Positions 18,085 through 27,298 of a DNA stretch of 64,000 nt are shown piece by piece (within the stretch, counting starts at the first letter, position 1; the number at the start of each line of letters is the position of its first letter). Made by a program: the position numbers and the translations under genes. The notes beneath the pieces were generated by a model. The model was not told the origin of the DNA, made no database searches, and saw nothing but the letters and a program-made list of their open reading frames with translations. The stretch lies in NCBI RefSeq assembly GCF_001431315.2, contig NZ_LKHV02000001.1:2170001-2234000 (forward strand). Direction: 5' to 3'. This DNA is from Candidatus Berkiella cookevillensis. GTDB taxonomy: Bacteria; Pseudomonadota; Gammaproteobacteria; Berkiellales; Berkiellaceae.

Positions 18085-20229
18085 ATGAATGATCTCATAT
18101 TCAGTCCATTATGGTACAAAGTATCAGACTTAAAATTAAGACTGAAAGAAGATATTTCTATCCAAAAACAATCCTCTATGGGAAACATTGCCTATCTTCT
18201 ACATGATAAAATCTCAAACAAACACTTTCGTTTTCAAGGTAATGCCTATTATTTTATAGGTTTGCTCAATGGAACAAGAAGCGTAGATCACATATGGAAA
18301 CATCTCAATGAAAAATTAGAAGATGATGCCCCTACTCAGATTGAGATTGTTCAATTGATCATTCAACTTGCCTCTAATGATTTGATCAAAATAGACGGGC
18401 TTTGCCGTTTTCTTGAGTCCTATCGTCAAGGTCAAGAGCATCAACAAAAAAATCTGATCAATAAATTAATGAATCCATTATCAATTAAGCTGCATATTGC
18501 TAACCCAGATAATTTTCTCAATAAGACATACCCTTATGTAAAATGGATTTTCACACCTTTGAGTGGACTATTTTGTATTTTAATCATTCTTCTTGGTTTA
18601 TCACAGATATTAGTGCATTTTTCAAATCTCTATCGAGACATACATACGGAAATTATAAACTTACAAAATCTCAGTATTTTAATACCTTGTTATTGTATAA
18701 TAAAATTGCTCCATGAGTTAGGGCATGCTTATGCGGTAAAACGATGGGGTGGCATCATTCAAGATATGGGTGTTGTGCTCATGGCCCTGATCCCTTTTGC
18801 ATATGTGAATGCTTCTGCGGCAACGCTATTTAAAGAAAAATACAAAAGAATCATAGTGAGTGCAGCTGGCATTATTGTTGAGCTTTTCCTAGCATCTATT
18901 TCAATTTTGATATGGGTAAATATCAGCGATGGATTTATAAAATTAATTTGTTTAAATATTATTAGTATTGGATTAGTCTCTACGTTTTTCTTTAATGGTA
19001 ACCCACTGCTTAAATACGATGGTTATTATATACTAGCGGATCTGCTCAATATATCTAACTTAAGTTCTAAGTCAAAGCAGTATTTAATGCAGAAAATTGA
19101 AACAATTGTATATGGCAAATCAAAAATAAGCCTCAATATTTGCACAGCGTACGAAAAAACATGTCTTATATTATATGGCATCCTCTCTTCTATATACCGA
19201 ATATTTATTTTTTATTCTATTTTAGTCTTTATCATAAATAAATATTTTTTCTGGGGTGTGATTATAGCCATATGGACTTTATGCACACAAATATTTTCTC
19301 CGATTGCCCGATACGCATATGCCTTATACTTTTCTAATGAATTAGAAGATTGTAGAAATCGTATTTTCATGTTCTGGTTTGGATTTTTATTAGCACTGTA
19401 TATTATCGCATTCCATGTCAAAATACCTTGCTTCACCTATGCCGAAGGCATTGTATGGATTCGTGATAGCGCAATTATTAGAGCACAAGAAGAAGGTTTC
19501 GTTTCTAAGATATTAAAACACCCATTAGCATTAGTGAACAAAAATGACGCCATTATTCAGCTTGATAATTTCCTATTGAGTGCTGAAAAGAACAATCTGA
19601 TCGGAAAGCGTGAAGAAATAAAAGCAATGCTCATAAAAAACGTTCACAGCAATTACACGAAATCAGAAAATCTTAAAAATCAATATCATCAGATCACCGT
19701 AGCGCTTGATAAAGTAAAAAAAGACATGAATCAATTATCTATTTCAAGCCAGGAATCTGGTCGATTAATTTTAATGAATCAGCAAGATCTGATCGGAAAA
19801 TACATCAAAAAAGGTGACATTATTGGTTATATACAAGATAACCAGTTTCCCACCATTCAAGTTGCCATTCCACAATCTGATTTTGATATTATCAATGATT
19901 CAATTAACGCCGTTAAAATTAAATTCAACAAATATTCCCAAAATGAATTTTCTGCACAGATAATTAATCCAAGAATAAATATTACAAACACCTTACCAAG
20001 TGCTTCTCTTGGGAATGAAGGTGGTGGAACCATCAAGACCAATGCAGATAAATCAGGCATAAAAACGGAAGAAAATATTTTCGTGGTCGAATTATCCTTT
20101 CCGACACTCGAACAACATTCCTTACTGGGAAAAAGAGTATATGTAAAGCTCTATCACAATGATAAAACTTTAGCACATCAACTATTGATTAAAATCAAAA
20201 AATTATTTTTTAGAGAAATAAATGCCTAA
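18085..20229 (+). CDS. PqqD-like / M50 zinc-protease-like / HlyD fusion membrane protein
   Basis: 714 aa. Residues about 25-110 resemble a PqqD-type peptide-recognition domain. A multi-helix membrane region (about 155-435) carries the site-2-protease motif HELGH (210-214) and the partner motif NPLLKYDGYY (306-315, probable Asp ligand 312). After the last helix come a lipoyl-like segment, a coiled coil (about 495-555) and a barrel, as in HlyD adaptors. Members of this fused class are annotated as peptide zinc metalloproteases or efflux components. Whether this one cuts, or serves as a membrane hub for export, cannot be decided from sequence. The last eight bases overlap the SecA-like gene (ATGCCTAA), which indicates translational coupling. 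Confidence 0.88.
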   Translation: MNDLIFSPLWYKVSDLKLRLKEDISIQKQSSMGNIAYLLHDKISNKHFRFQGNAYYFIGLLNGTRSVDHIWKHLNEKLEDDAPTQIEIVQLIIQLASNDLIKIDGLCRFLESYRQGQEHQQKNLINKLMNPLSIKLHIANPDNFLNKTYPYVKWIFTPLSGLFCILIILLGLSQILVHFSNLYRDIHTEIINLQNLSILIPCYCIIKLLHELGHAYAVKRWGGIIQDMGVVLMALIPFAYVNASAATLFKEKYKRIIVSAAGIIVELFLASISILIWVNISDGFIKLICLNIISIGLVSTFFFNGNPLLKYDGYYILADLLNISNLSSKSKQYLMQKIETIVYGKSKISLNICTAYEKTCLILYGILSSIYRIFIFYSILVFIINKYFFWGVIIAIWTLCTQIFSPIARYAYALYFSNELEDCRNRIFMFWFGFLLALYIIAFHVKIPCFTYAEGIVWIRDSAIIRAQEEGFVSKILKHPLALVNKNDAIIQLDNFLLSAEKNNLIGKREEIKAMLIKNVHSNYTKSENLKNQYHQITVALDKVKKDMNQLSISSQESGRLILMNQQDLIGKYIKKGDIIGYIQDNQFPTIQVAIPQSDFDIINDSINAVKIKFNKYSQNEFSAQIINPRINITNTLPSASLGNEGGGTIKTNADKSGIKTEENIFVVELSFPTLEQHSLLGKRVYVKLYHNDKTLAHQLLIKIKKLFFREINA

Positions 20230-22210
20230 AACACTATCAAAACCAATATTATTTTATGGAGACTATCCTCAAAAATCTATTGACCATCAAAATTCTATGG
20301 ATGACACTATATATCAATGGTTTGAAAACGTAAAAAATAAATTTGAATTAAATAACAATCATATTAATAAATATGCTGAAGCAGTAATCTCGAATGAAAG
20401 TGATTACGCATCCCTATCAGAAGCACAACTTTCTGACAAAATTATGGAGTTGAGAAACAGGCTTTACAATGCAAAACTTCAGCATAATCTTATAATCCAC
20501 AGCTTTGCCATTATTCGAGAATGCGCTTTTAGAACCCTAGGCATTAGACATCATCATGAACAAATTATGGGTGGTTTTGTTTTACTTCAAGGTATGTTAG
20601 CAGAAATGCAAACAGGTGAAGGAAAAACATTGACAGCAACTCTTGCGGCAATCACTGCGGCACTTCAAGGAATCCCTGTACACGTGGTTTCTGCAAATCA
20701 GTATTTAGCAAAACGCGATGCTGATACAATGAAAATTTTATATCATCGTCTAGGATTACAGGTTTCTTATATACAGGACTGCATGTCAACAGAAGAGAAA
20801 AAAACTGCTTTTCAAGCCAATATTACTTATTGCACAAGTAGCCAACTTGCTTTTTGTTATCTGCATGATTATATTGCCAGAGATCATTTTTCACAAACAG
20901 AAAACCAAACGCAATTCAGGAATTTTATTTCTCTTGAGAAATCAAGTGACACCATATTACGTGGCTTATGTTTTGCCATCGTTGATGAAGCAGATACCGT
21001 TCTAATTGATGAGGCAAAAACACCACTTATTTTAGCCAAAGAGTCTAAAAATATAAGCCAAATTAAAACCTATAAACAAGCACTATCCATAGCAGAATTA
21101 CTCACACGAGACCTAGATTTTTTAATTCAAAAAAATGATGAATTTATACTTACAACAGAAGGCAAAAGAAAAATTACTTTTGCTTGTCAAAAATTAAAAG
21201 GCATTTGGTCAGGAAAAAGAAACCAAGAATTTTTTGTAAAGCTTGCCCTCACTTCAAAATATTTGTTTATTCGCGATAGAGATTATATTGTAAGTGACAA
21301 CAAAATAACCATTCTTAATAAGAATACTGGAAGACTTTTGCCCAATAGTACATGGGAGCATGGCATTCATCAAATGATAGAGTTGAGAGAGAATTGCGCC
21401 ATCAGTAATTTCACCGAAACTATTGCGCGTATTACCTATCAAAGTTTTTTCAATAGATATCTGCATTTAAGTGGAATGTCTGGCACTCTGAAAGACATCT
21501 CTACAGAATTGCAAGAAGTTTACAAACTATTTACCGTTGTTATCCCTACCCATAAACCTTGCCTACGCCACGCAGACAAGAGCATGCTCTTTAAAAACCT
21601 CAATGAAAAATATAGTTTCTTAATGCAACGTATTATATTCGAGCATAATAATGGACGCCCAATACTCATTGGAACACACTCCATTTCAGAATCTGAATTC
21701 ATATCATCGCTGCTCATGCAGCAAAACATAAAACATGTGCTTTTAAATGCAAAGCAAGATTCAGCAGAAGCATTCATTATTCAAAATGCTGGACAACCTT
21801 CAAGTATTACAATTGCGACAAATATGGCTGGTCGTGGTACAGACATAAAGCTAGGCTTTGGTGTTAATGAAAAAGGTGGACTGTTTGTCATTTCAGCTGA
21901 AATGAATCCCTCAAGACGAATAGATAGACAGCTATTTGGGCGCACAGCTCGCCAAGGAGAAGCTGGCGCCTCTCAATGCATCTACTCGCTTGAAGATACC
22001 GTTTTTAAAAACTATTACGCAAAGTTTATTCTTAAGCTGCTCAGCCTGTGCTTCCCAACAAAAAAAATTTTGCCTCATTGGCTTGCACAATTATTAATAT
22101 ACATCCCTCAATGGCATTCAGAATATAAAAATAAAAAACTACGTCTTAGATTAATGAGAACTGAAAAATCTCTCAGCAAACATCTCTCTTTCACAGGGAA
22201 TATTGAATAA
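20222..22210 (+). CDS. Short accessory SecA-like ATPase
   Basis: 662 aa against about 850-900 for housekeeping SecA. All motor motifs are present: Walker A TGEGKT (131-136), DEAD (255-258) within VDEADTVLIDEAKTPLI, a MSGT motif (419-422), TNMAGRGTDIKLG (533-545) and the arginine-finger region QLFGRTARQGEAG (570-582). A preprotein-binding-domain-sized segment (about 270-415) is kept. Only about 70 residues follow the last motif. They look like the start of the helical scaffold; the helical-wing and zinc-binding C-terminal domains are absent. It is coupled to the M50 gene by an eight-base overlap. I infer that it powers export of a specific substrate rather than general secretion. No SecY-like partner is encoded nearby. 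Confidence 0.92.
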   Translation: MPKTLSKPILFYGDYPQKSIDHQNSMDDTIYQWFENVKNKFELNNNHINKYAEAVISNESDYASLSEAQLSDKIMELRNRLYNAKLQHNLIIHSFAIIRECAFRTLGIRHHHEQIMGGFVLLQGMLAEMQTGEGKTLTATLAAITAALQGIPVHVVSANQYLAKRDADTMKILYHRLGLQVSYIQDCMSTEEKKTAFQANITYCTSSQLAFCYLHDYIARDHFSQTENQTQFRNFISLEKSSDTILRGLCFAIVDEADTVLIDEAKTPLILAKESKNISQIKTYKQALSIAELLTRDLDFLIQKNDEFILTTEGKRKITFACQKLKGIWSGKRNQEFFVKLALTSKYLFIRDRDYIVSDNKITILNKNTGRLLPNSTWEHGIHQMIELRENCAISNFTETIARITYQSFFNRYLHLSGMSGTLKDISTELQEVYKLFTVVIPTHKPCLRHADKSMLFKNLNEKYSFLMQRIIFEHNNGRPILIGTHSISESEFISSLLMQQNIKHVLLNAKQDSAEAFIIQNAGQPSSITIATNMAGRGTDIKLGFGVNEKGGLFVISAEMNPSRRIDRQLFGRTARQGEAGASQCIYSLEDTVFKNYYAKFILKLLSLCFPTKKILPHWLAQLLIYIPQWHSEYKNKKLRLRLMRTEKSLSKHLSFTGNIE

Positions 22211-22220
22211 CAATAACTGC

Positions 22221-22337
22221 TAGAAGCTGTCTCAAAAATAGTAATTTTTTGTTCAGCTAAGGCGAAACTCTTTGAGCAGCGCAAAAGGAGCCACAACAAA
22301 GGATCAACGAAAAATGGCATTTTTGAGACAGCTTCTA
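22221..22337. mobile_element. MITE copy 2 (117 bp)
   Basis: Same 19-base terminal inverted repeats and orientation as 16467-16612, but 29 bases shorter; most of the difference is one 28-base deletion between short direct repeats (GAGTAGC/GAGCAGC). It begins 10 bases after the stop of the SecA-like gene. It separates the three-gene operon from the periplasmic adaptor gene at 22419. Confidence 0.8.
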
Positions 22338-22418
22338 ATTGTATATATATACATCTATGAATATCTCAAAAAACACCGATAGATCCTATATAGCGATATA
22401 ACGAAGCTCAAGATCCGT

Positions 22419-23267
22419 ATGAATCACATAAGTTTATGTATGCTGTTTATATCAATAGCATCAAGCCAATATGCTTTTGCAGAACAAACTGAGATGCAAC
22501 TCTTTGATTGCTTATTAATACCAGAGCAAGAAGTGATTGTATCCTCAACTGAATCTGGGGTTATTGAAAATATAAATATCAAGAAAGGCGATATTGTTAA
22601 AAAAGGTGATGTATTAATTACCTTAGAATCAAATGTAGAGAAAATATTAGTGGAATTAGCCGATTTAAAAAGAAATACAAATTTTGAAATTGATGCCTCT
22701 AAAAAAAATGCTGACTTAGCAAAAAGCAAATTAAAACGAATGGTTTCATTACAACAAGAAAATATAACCTCAGAAAAAGAAAAAGAAGACGCTATCAGTG
22801 AATTAAATATTGCGGAATTAAATTATGAACAAGCGCTCCAAAATAAGCGGCTTGCTGAAACTGATTACAAGAGAGCTGTGGCAATACTCAATAAGAAATC
22901 AATTAAATCTGAAATTGATGGCATTGTCACTGACATATATTTACATATTGGTGAGATCCCAAAAGATAATAAAATATTAAAAATTGTTAAGATTGATCCC
23001 ATGCATATTGAAGTTATCATGCCAAGTTATTATTTTGGAAAAATCAATCTCGATATGATGGCAAATATTATTACAGAAAATAAACCCAACGATAAAAATA
23101 GAGCAACTGTCATAAATGTAGACAAAGTGATCGATGCAGAAAGCGGTACTTTTGTTGTCACATTATCAATGCCAAATGATGATTTAAGTATACCTAGTGG
23201 TCAAAAGTGTGAAGTTATTTTCGATAATCTTCCACAAAAAGGCGTTCAGGAATTAGGTAATGAATAA
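22419..23267 (+). CDS. Periplasmic adaptor (HlyD/RND-type membrane-fusion protein)
   Basis: 282 aa with a likely signal peptide (residues 1-21, ending AFAEQ). The first lipoyl half (about 38-78) contains SGVIENINIKKGDIVKKGD. It is followed by a helical hairpin (78-155), the second lipoyl half (IKSEIDGIVTDIYLHIGE) and a barrel. It is shorter than typical RND adaptors. No inner-membrane pump or outer-membrane channel gene accompanies it, so it probably works with the GAF-HlyD and M50-HlyD proteins of the cluster. It follows MITE copy 2 by 81 bases, may therefore be transcribed separately, and precedes the DUF4347 protein by 89 bases. Confidence 0.82.
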   Translation: MNHISLCMLFISIASSQYAFAEQTEMQLFDCLLIPEQEVIVSSTESGVIENINIKKGDIVKKGDVLITLESNVEKILVELADLKRNTNFEIDASKKNADLAKSKLKRMVSLQQENITSEKEKEDAISELNIAELNYEQALQNKRLAETDYKRAVAILNKKSIKSEIDGIVTDIYLHIGEIPKDNKILKIVKIDPMHIEVIMPSYYFGKINLDMMANIITENKPNDKNRATVINVDKVIDAESGTFVVTLSMPNDDLSIPSGQKCEVIFDNLPQKGVQELGNE

Positions 23268-23356
23268 TTTTCTTCTTTTTACGTCAAAAAAATGATTTTT
23301 TTAGAGGACAGATGGATTTTTTAGAGTTTTTATTTTGAAAATTTTGGAAAAATAGT

Positions 23357-26300
23357 ATGCGTATATCCAAAAATGAAAAAAAATCCTTAAACACAACACT
23401 TGCATTTGAGCAATTAGAAGACAGAATTTTATTTTCCGCAGATACCAATGCGCTCATACCACATCTAGATATGGGATCTAATCCTTCTCATCAGTCAGAA
23501 CCAGCTACGATTGAAATAATAACAGAAACAACGTCCACTCAAGAAACCTCATCTACCAATCATGAAATTGCTTTTGTGGATAAACGCATTGAAAATTATG
23601 ACGCGCTTGTCAATGACATATTAAGCTCAAAAAATGAGAATACGAATTTACAAATTGTTCTCTTAGATAAAGACATGGATGGATTAGAAAAAATATCTGA
23701 AATCTTGAACAATACAAAAGATGTTAATACCATACATATATTTTCTCATAGCACGGATGGTGTTTTAAAACTAGGCGCAAAAGCATTAACCTATGACAAT
23801 ATTGATGCACATGCAGACACATTGATATCATGGCAAAACGCATTAACCCCAGATGCAGACATTTTATTATATGGCTGTGATTTGGCGCAAACGGACATTG
23901 GACAGAAATTTATTGAAAAAATTAGCCAGCTCACAGGCAGTGATGTGGCAGCAAGCTTAGATACCTCAGGCTCTACACAATTAGGTGCTAACTGGGATCT
24001 TGAATATACAACTGGGGCGATTGAAAGCGATACGCTCATCAAAGCAAATTCAAATATCAGCTGGAGCGGCATACTAAACACTGCACCGACTGCATCTAAT
24101 AATACAATACAAACGCAAATAGGTGCCACCTATACTTTCACAGCTGCTGATTTTAATTTTCAAGATCTAGATGGTGATAGTTTCAGTCAAATTCAAATTC
24201 TCACATTACCTTTGATTGGTGGTTTATTTTTGTCTGGCAATTCAATTTTACTCTTAGACACCATATCTATTGCAGATATCAACAACGGTAATTTTACTTT
24301 TAATCCATTACTTGGAATTCTTGGCACAAGCTTCACATTTAGAGTACACGATGGAACAGTCTATTCTGATGCATCTTATACAATGACACTGAACCTCGCA
24401 CTTACTAATACGCCTCCAACGGCTGCAAATAACACCGTAACCTTTGATGAAGATAGCAGCTATACAATTTCAGTTGCTGATTTTCAATATAGCGATGCTG
24501 AAAACAATAGTTTAAATCAAATACGAATCACTACCTTGCCAGTCAATGGCTCACTAACACTTTCCGGTGTTGCTGTTACTTTAAATCAAACTATTCAGGT
24601 AGCTGATATTGCTGCAGGCAATTTAAGATTCACACCTGCTGCCAATGCAAATGGAATTGGATATGCTAGCCTTGGCTTTGCTGTGCGGGACGGAATTGGT
24701 TTTTCGGTCTCTAGTTATACTTTGACCTTCAATATTACACCAACAAACGATCTGCCAACAACAGCAAACCAAACCGTCAGCACCAATGAGGATACTGCTT
24801 ATAGCTTTACCACAGCAGACTTTAATTTTAGTGATATCGATGGCGATAGTTTAAGCCAAATACGCATTAATTCATTACCTGCAAATGGTAGTTTAACACT
24901 CTCTGGTGTGGCTGTGGCTTTAAATCAAATCATCAGTGCTGCTGATATTACAGCGGGTAATCTACAATTTACACCCGCTGCCAATGACAATGGTGTGGGC
25001 TATGCAAGTTTTAATTTTAGTGTGCATGATGGTACAGGTTTTTCTCTGACAGGTGCTGCCATGACAATAGACGTAGCACCTGCCAATGATCTACCCACAA
25101 CCTCAAACCAAACCGTCAGCACCAATGAAGATACTGCTTATAGCTTTACCACAGCAGATTTTAATTTTAATGATATTGATGGCGATGCTTTAAGCCAAAT
25201 ACGCATTAATTCATTACCTGCAAATGGTAGTTTAACACTCTCTGGCATAGCAGTGGCTTTGAATCAAATTATCAGTGCTGCTGATATTACAGCGGGTAAT
25301 CTACAATTTACACCCGCTGCCAATGACAATGGTGTGGGCTATGCAAGTTTTAACTTTAGTGTGCATGATGGTACAGGTTTTTCCCTGGCGGGTGCTACCA
25401 TGACAATAGACGTAGCACCTGCCAATGATCTACCCACAACCTCAAACCAAACCGTCAGCACCAATGAAGATACTGCTTATAGCTTTACCACAGCAGATTT
25501 TAATTTTAATGATATTGATGGCGATGCTTTAAGCCAAATACGCATTAATTCATTACCTGCAAATGGTAGTTTAACACTCTCTGGCATAGCAGTGGCTTTG
25601 AATCAAATTATCAGCGCTGCTGATATTACAGCCGGTAATCTACAATTCACACCTGTTGCCAATGACAATGGTGTGGGCTATGCAAGTTTTAACTTTAGTG
25701 TGCATGATGGTACAGGTTTTTCCATAGCGGGTGCTACCATGACAATAGACGTAGTACCTGCTAATCATCTACCCACAACGGCAAATCAAACCATTAGTAC
25801 CAATGAGGATACAGCTTATAGCTTTACAATTGCTGATTTTAATTTTAATGACATTGATGGCGATGCTTTAAGCCAAATACGCATTAATTCATTACCTGCA
25901 AATGGTAGTTTAACACTCTCTGGCATAGCAGTGGCTTTGAATCAAATTATCAGCGCTGCTGATATTACAGCCGGTAATCTACAATTCACACCTGCTGCCA
26001 ATGACAATGGTGTAGGCTATGCAAGTTTTAACTTTAGTGTGCATGATGGCACAGACTTTTCTCTGTCAAGTGCTACCATGACAATAGATGTTGCACCTGT
26101 CAATGATCTACCCACAACCGCAAATCAAACTGTCAACACCAATGAAGGTACTGCTTATAGCTTTACTACAGCTGACTTTAATTTTAACGATATCGATGGG
26201 GATAGTTTAAGCCAAATACGCATTAACTCATTACCTGCGAATGGCAGTTTAACACTCTCTGGTGTGGCTGTGGCCTTGAATCAACTCATCAGTGCTGCTG

Positions 26301-27070
26301 ATATTACAGCCGGTAATCTACAATTCACGCCTGCCATCAATGCCAACGGTGTGGGTTATGCAAGCTTTAATTTTAGTGTGCATGATGGCACAGGTTTTTC
26401 TCTAGCAGATGCTACCATAACCATTGATGTAACAAAACTCAATAATTTACCAAATCCTAATAATCCAGTCATTACCAATCCTTCACCTGAAACCACGACA
26501 CCAGAAGAAAAAACAAAAGATAATGATACTACTAATAATAAACCTACAATAAAAAACCCTGTATCATATAACCCACAAATCTACAAAAATCAAAATCATA
26601 CACTTAATATTTCTGACACATATACAGTTAATGCTTTAAAAATATCTTCGTTCAATTTCAATTATGAAAATGAGTTTGATTTTAATCATGAAAACAACTC
26701 TCATTCAACAAGAACTCAAAGCTATACTAACTATCAGGATTTAAAAATCAAAAATCAATTTTCAAATAATGTTTTTTTATCAGCTTTGGAAAAGCTTGAA
26801 ATCTCATATAATGCTTATTTTACACAGCTACACAATCATGAAATGATGCTTTCTACTTTAAAAGATACACTGACTGTTACAGGACTTACCATTGGTTTAA
26901 TAGCCTCACCTTGGATATTAAATGCCAGCACCCTCATTGCCTCGCTATGTGCAAGTGCAACCATTTGGTCATCTGTGGATCCATTACCTATTGTGGCAAA
27001 GAAGAAACGGGCATCTACCGCTAAAAGTTCAGAACCTGATACTATCGATGCCTTATTTGATAAAAAATAA
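23357..27070 (+). CDS. LEPR-type / DUF4347 / cadherin-like repeat surface protein
   Basis: 1237 aa. Residues 17-29 (FEQLEDRILFSAD) match the LEPR-XLL-type N-terminal motif known from very large secreted repeat proteins; no classical signal peptide precedes it. Residues about 69-232 fit DUF4347, with IHIFSHSTDG (His131) and DILLYGCDLA (Cys174). About seven cadherin-like or tandem-95 repeats of roughly 105-113 aa follow (about 240-1030), five of them nearly identical. After a Ser/Asn-rich linker come two hydrophobic segments (about 1170-1215) and a basic tail ending in DALFDKK. Known relatives are large extracellular or adhesin-like proteins. It is the obvious candidate cargo of the adjacent SecA/M50/HlyD genes. 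The GGAAA ribosome site upstream is weak. Confidence 0.88.
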   Translation: MRISKNEKKSLNTTLAFEQLEDRILFSADTNALIPHLDMGSNPSHQSEPATIEIITETTSTQETSSTNHEIAFVDKRIENYDALVNDILSSKNENTNLQIVLLDKDMDGLEKISEILNNTKDVNTIHIFSHSTDGVLKLGAKALTYDNIDAHADTLISWQNALTPDADILLYGCDLAQTDIGQKFIEKISQLTGSDVAASLDTSGSTQLGANWDLEYTTGAIESDTLIKANSNISWSGILNTAPTASNNTIQTQIGATYTFTAADFNFQDLDGDSFSQIQILTLPLIGGLFLSGNSILLLDTISIADINNGNFTFNPLLGILGTSFTFRVHDGTVYSDASYTMTLNLALTNTPPTAANNTVTFDEDSSYTISVADFQYSDAENNSLNQIRITTLPVNGSLTLSGVAVTLNQTIQVADIAAGNLRFTPAANANGIGYASLGFAVRDGIGFSVSSYTLTFNITPTNDLPTTANQTVSTNEDTAYSFTTADFNFSDIDGDSLSQIRINSLPANGSLTLSGVAVALNQIISAADITAGNLQFTPAANDNGVGYASFNFSVHDGTGFSLTGAAMTIDVAPANDLPTTSNQTVSTNEDTAYSFTTADFNFNDIDGDALSQIRINSLPANGSLTLSGIAVALNQIISAADITAGNLQFTPAANDNGVGYASFNFSVHDGTGFSLAGATMTIDVAPANDLPTTSNQTVSTNEDTAYSFTTADFNFNDIDGDALSQIRINSLPANGSLTLSGIAVALNQIISAADITAGNLQFTPVANDNGVGYASFNFSVHDGTGFSIAGATMTIDVVPANHLPTTANQTISTNEDTAYSFTIADFNFNDIDGDALSQIRINSLPANGSLTLSGIAVALNQIISAADITAGNLQFTPAANDNGVGYASFNFSVHDGTDFSLSSATMTIDVAPVNDLPTTANQTVNTNEGTAYSFTTADFNFNDIDGDSLSQIRINSLPANGSLTLSGVAVALNQLISAADITAGNLQFTPAINANGVGYASFNFSVHDGTGFSLADATITIDVTKLNNLPNPNNPVITNPSPETTTPEEKTKDNDTTNNKPTIKNPVSYNPQIYKNQNHTLNISDTYTVNALKISSFNFNYENEFDFNHENNSHSTRTQSYTNYQDLKIKNQFSNNVFLSALEKLEISYNAYFTQLHNHEMMLSTLKDTLTVTGLTIGLIASPWILNASTLIASLCASATIWSSVDPLPIVAKKKRASTAKSSEPDTIDALFDKK
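24752..26446 (+). repeat. Five 339-bp tandem repeats (cadherin-like units)
   Basis: Units begin at 24752, 25091, 25430, 25769 and 26108, an exact 339-base (113-codon) period with very high base identity. Two older, diverged units precede them. The uniform length and near-identity point to recent expansion or gene conversion within the DUF4347 gene. Confidence 0.9.
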
Positions 27071-27298
27071 ATAACCACAGCTATTCTATCTAGTGGATAC
27101 CGCACACATTATTTTATAGTACATACTGTAAATTACAACCACATCAATCTCAATAAATTGATATTTATATATTTTTTATCGCAATAAATTTAAACTTCTA
27201 CTCTAATACCATTGCCCAATATTCCATAGAAATGTCTTTGATATTTAATATCATAATATCTTTTTAAATCATTCTATTGTTTCAAGTGGGGTAGCAAA

